64,000 bases of DNA, from contig OW388293.1 of assembly GCA_936450465.1 (NCBI GenBank), positions 42,676,982 through 42,740,981 of the forward strand. The letters run 5' to 3'. This document shows, piece by piece, positions 61,905 through 64,000 of the stretch (position 1 is its first letter; every line of letters begins with the position of its first letter). Source of the stretch: Gibbula magus. Its lineage: Eukaryota; Mollusca; Gastropoda; Trochida; Trochidae. Below the pieces are notes generated by a model that did no database searches, had not been told where the DNA came from, and saw only the letters and a program-made list of their open reading frames with translations. The translations under genes were made by a program, and so were the position numbers.

Positions 61905-64000
61905 ACATCATTAAGGAGTCCAACACAACAACTACGCAAAAGAAACTAAAAAACTTAGAACATAATACTGAAGCCATATAAAGTTGATTTTGAAAGGCTC
62001 CGATAGACATTTGTTTTATAGTGACGTATACACAGTTAACTGCATCCTGCAATGATACTTTTAATGTGTTTGTATGTTTAAACGTATCTTGGAAGCTGAA
62101 ATTGGTAATTCGAAATGATTTTGGGACCGGATATTTTAAAGTTACAAACTGATAAATGTGGATATAAGTTAAACTGCTGTAGGACAAACAAACAAGCAAA
62201 CACTTTCTCTTCCACTTTCATTTATTTCTAAAATGAGATTCCAAAACGACAAAGGAATGTTTTTTCTCAAATATACGAATAGATAATGCTAGAGTGATAT
62301 CGCGGGTTGGTCATTGTCTATATATATATTACCAATATATCAAATTAAAGTATAAACGCAAATATTAAAAGGCAAAAGTTTCCCTAAAAAGATCCGAGAA
62401 GAGATGAATCTCCATATCCATATGTGTGTGACGTGGAGTCACTTCTTAGGTACTAGGTATCCTATGTATGTTATTAAAAGAAACAATATACAATATTCTG
62501 CATGTGAAATCATAGTGTTCCTTTTATCTATCATGTCAGTAACAGTCATTTGAAAATAAAGTTTGAACGAATGTTTCTTTGTCGTTATTACTTTATCAAG
62601 AATAGGAAGGTTGAATTTGTGACATCAATACATGTAAATAAATGTACATTCAGCTTTAATTATTCGACATACCTTTCTTCTGTCAACGAAGAAACAGGTA
62701 CTTGACTTTATTTCTTTATTTTGTCCAAAATGAAGTTTTCCATAGAACCATGGAGAACAAATAAAGAACAAGGTTGATATATAAGATTAACAGTTCAACA
62801 AGGAAGGGGAGTGTCTGTTTTACAAGCAATGTTTTGAATAAATCAATTGGAGAAAAGATTACCCAGTGACAAATTACGAAGCAGAGATACTTGAGGAGAA
62901 TCATTTTTGAAAAAAACCCAAAACACTTTATTCAAGAGAGGAGTGTCCATATATAAAATTAAAAGAGCTATTTACAGAGTATGAAACACTAACATTGTCT
63001 GAGGTAAGAGTTGCATCTACCTCAAAGAAAATTAAGTGGTACAAATTTGTTTTCTAATTTATAAAAAACAAAAAAACCCAACTCAAACCCAGATGGCTTT
63101 TCGAGTGAATTTCTTAAATTACTTTTGCTGTAGAGGACCCGTTATCTGTATAACAAATAAAGGCCTCATTACTTCAAGGGTAATACAAGTAAATACTCTA
63201 TAACACAGGAGATCGATACCACTATTGAATACTTTATAAATACAGGCCTTTACAGTTTAGCAACAAGAATAAGCAGAGAGAGTCGGTCATATCCCACGCA
63301 AAGTGGGAACAGTTTAAAATATACAGAACAGTGATTACAAAACTTCTTTAATTCTTTAATAAATCCATAATCATGCACATATATGTTGTAAGATCTACAA
63401 TTTATTAGTAATACATTTACACTGTGCAAGAATATTGTTCTACATTACAGTTATTCAAACTTTGAGCTGGAAGAGAAACCTTAAATTGCATTTCCATGGA
63501 AATAGTTTAAGAGAAATCCAAAGAAGTTGAAACTCCAAAAGTCATACCTCCGGTAACAAAATTGAAGTTTGTTTCAAAGAAGACGACTAAGAACAAAAGT
63601 CCTTAGAAGTTAAAAAAACATATCTAAACATGAGTATTACTCACAGTTGTTTTTAGTTCTGGTTCTAACAAAAATTTAAATCAAGTTAGAAACCCAAAGA
63701 AGTTGAAAAAAACCCAGCAAAAGGCACATCACACATAATGGTTGTTCCACATACCAATTTTCATTGAGCCCGTCACTGCTGTTTTATAGTAGTATAGTAT
63801 TTTTATAGTATAGCCAAGAAAGCCATCAAATCAAAGGGGTAAATCTTTCAAAATTTTCACGATATAAATTCAGTCCTACTGGTGAGAGAAAAATGGGAGG
63901 ATATGTCAATGAAGAATACAGTTTCTTTAATATGCATTTCAGAAGCTGATTTGATTGAAAGTCAGCTTCTTTATTTAAAAAGATAAATAATCCCAAGATA
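61905..64000. other. intergenic; contains a second copy of the 40.15-kb block
   Basis: No gene is supported. At 62978-63003 a 26-nt segment lies between TTTACAG and GTAAGAG as at 40151-40176, and the similarity continues to about 63110 (CCCAGATGG). This may mark the start of a further duplicated unit beyond the window. Confidence 0.4.

Overview
This is animal nuclear DNA, AT-rich and intron-rich, about two thirds of it transposons, relics and intergenic sequence. Two copies of a tRNA-type SINE that ends in a conserved GCGGCGT(T/C)AAAC block plus an ACTC tandem tail, PAN-type secreted proteins and DIRS/L1/mariner relics all point to a mollusc. I lean to a vetigastropod such as abalone (Haliotis), by recognition and not by a search. 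I saw no housekeeping gene, rRNA or intact tRNA gene.

Two host gene families stand out. (1) Four paralogues of a four-exon secreted-protein gene: A (3160-5628, minus), B (32131-35213, plus), C (44350-45700, plus, cut short) and D (58416-61601, plus). Each has a signal peptide, a PAN/apple-like cysteine module (exons 1-2), a lysine-rich linker, and two further exons of unrecognised fold that may be propeller-like. All share intron phases 0, 1 and 2. A/B and C/D form two subfamilies, and exon 1 of A and B is far more alike than exons 3-4. (2) Two copies of a small cationic, antimicrobial-peptide-like precursor gene in opposite orientation: an intact copy at 24022-24985 (plus) and a copy at 17705-18281 (minus) with an in-frame TAG in the signal peptide. 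The precursor runs signal peptide, arginine block, hydrophobic/cationic stretch, dibasic Lys-Arg, acidic tail.

Layout: 0.4-2.4 kb, short inverted-repeat elements and hairpins; 3.1-5.9 kb, gene A with a TATA box; 8.3-13.35 kb, a decayed DIRS-like tyrosine-recombinase retrotransposon with 157-bp inverted termini and no reverse-transcriptase core; 16.0-17.2 kb, inverted-repeat element; 17.7-18.8 and 22.2-25.0 kb, the two peptide genes with MITE and LINE relics; 28.9-30.25 kb, a mariner element with its TA duplication, the transposase frame broken at a 27-bp homopolymer; 32.1-35.2 kb, gene B with two non-autonomous elements in intron 3; 35.5-37.25 kb, a 5'-truncated LINE; 37.8-40.1 kb, degenerate palindromic-motif arrays; 44.3-45.7 kb, truncated gene C; 46.8-47.7 kb, SINE and LINE relic; 48.5-54.9 kb, a dead L1/Tx1-like LINE split by a 3.2-kb foldback element with about 745-bp inverted repeats; 58.4-61.6 kb, gene D with a 505-bp MITE in intron 2; 61.6-64 kb, microsatellite, SINE and intergenic sequence.

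The secreted paralogues are likely to act outside the cell, possibly in recognition or binding, and the peptide genes look like immune effectors. These roles are inferred from architecture only. All splice sites were read by eye from GT/AG signals, frame continuity and paralogue agreement.
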